From Microcaldota archaeon (GTDB taxonomy: Archaea > Micrarchaeota > Micrarchaeia > Micrarchaeales > CABMGC01), in the NCBI GenBank assembly GCA_021850955.1, contig JAJZKH010000051.1, forward strand, positions 1 to 6,065: DNA of 6,065 bases, read 5' to 3'. Positions 6,063-6,065 of the stretch are shown here, in pieces (the first letter of the stretch is position 1; each line of letters begins with the position of its first letter). Position numbers and translations under genes: made by a program. The notes under the pieces are model-generated. The model did not search any database, was not told where the DNA came from, and worked only from the letters and a program-made list of their open reading frames with translations.

Positions 6063-6065
6063 AAC

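Overview
The window is an AT-rich stretch with five convincing protein genes, all on the + strand, and one decayed transposase-like relic. It is most likely archaeal. The gene at 1482 has no Shine-Dalgarno but has a BRE/TATA-like element centred about 26 bases upstream of its ATG, as expected of a leaderless archaeal transcript. A similar element lies just before the large methyltransferase gene. Ile (ATA), Lys and Arg (AGA/AGG) codons dominate. I cannot assign a genus; thermophilic Crenarchaeota, Thaumarchaeota and Methanosarcinales are all possible, and a bacterial origin is not formally excluded.

Layout. (1) 31-1290 is a tight three-gene cluster: a 60-residue two-helix membrane protein, an 86-residue three-helix membrane protein one base later, and a protein with a Rossmann SAM-methyltransferase-like core whose TTG start would overlap the previous stop. 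(2) 1291-1481 is non-coding and holds a perfect 6-bp hairpin and a promoter. (3) 1482-1913 encodes a small PUA/EVE-like protein, a fold often used to read modified bases. (4) 1914-2430 has no intact gene. Its + frame reads as a decayed, probably IS110-like, transposase with several in-frame stops and one frameshift. (5) 2486-6037 (or from 2444) encodes a very large Eco57I/type IIG-like N6-adenine DNA methyltransferase with a C-terminal target-recognition region. A T-rich tract follows to the window edge.

How the parts may work together. The right half looks like a DNA modification or defence locus: a large sequence-specific adenine methylase and, upstream, a candidate reader of modified DNA, separated by transposon debris. 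The expected catalytic Lys of a PD-(D/E)XK nuclease is not visible in the methylase N-terminus, so it may be methyltransferase-only and depend on a nuclease or helicase gene beyond the right edge; this is inference. The left cluster of two tiny membrane proteins with a methyltransferase-like protein has no function I recognise and is the most plausible undescribed system here.
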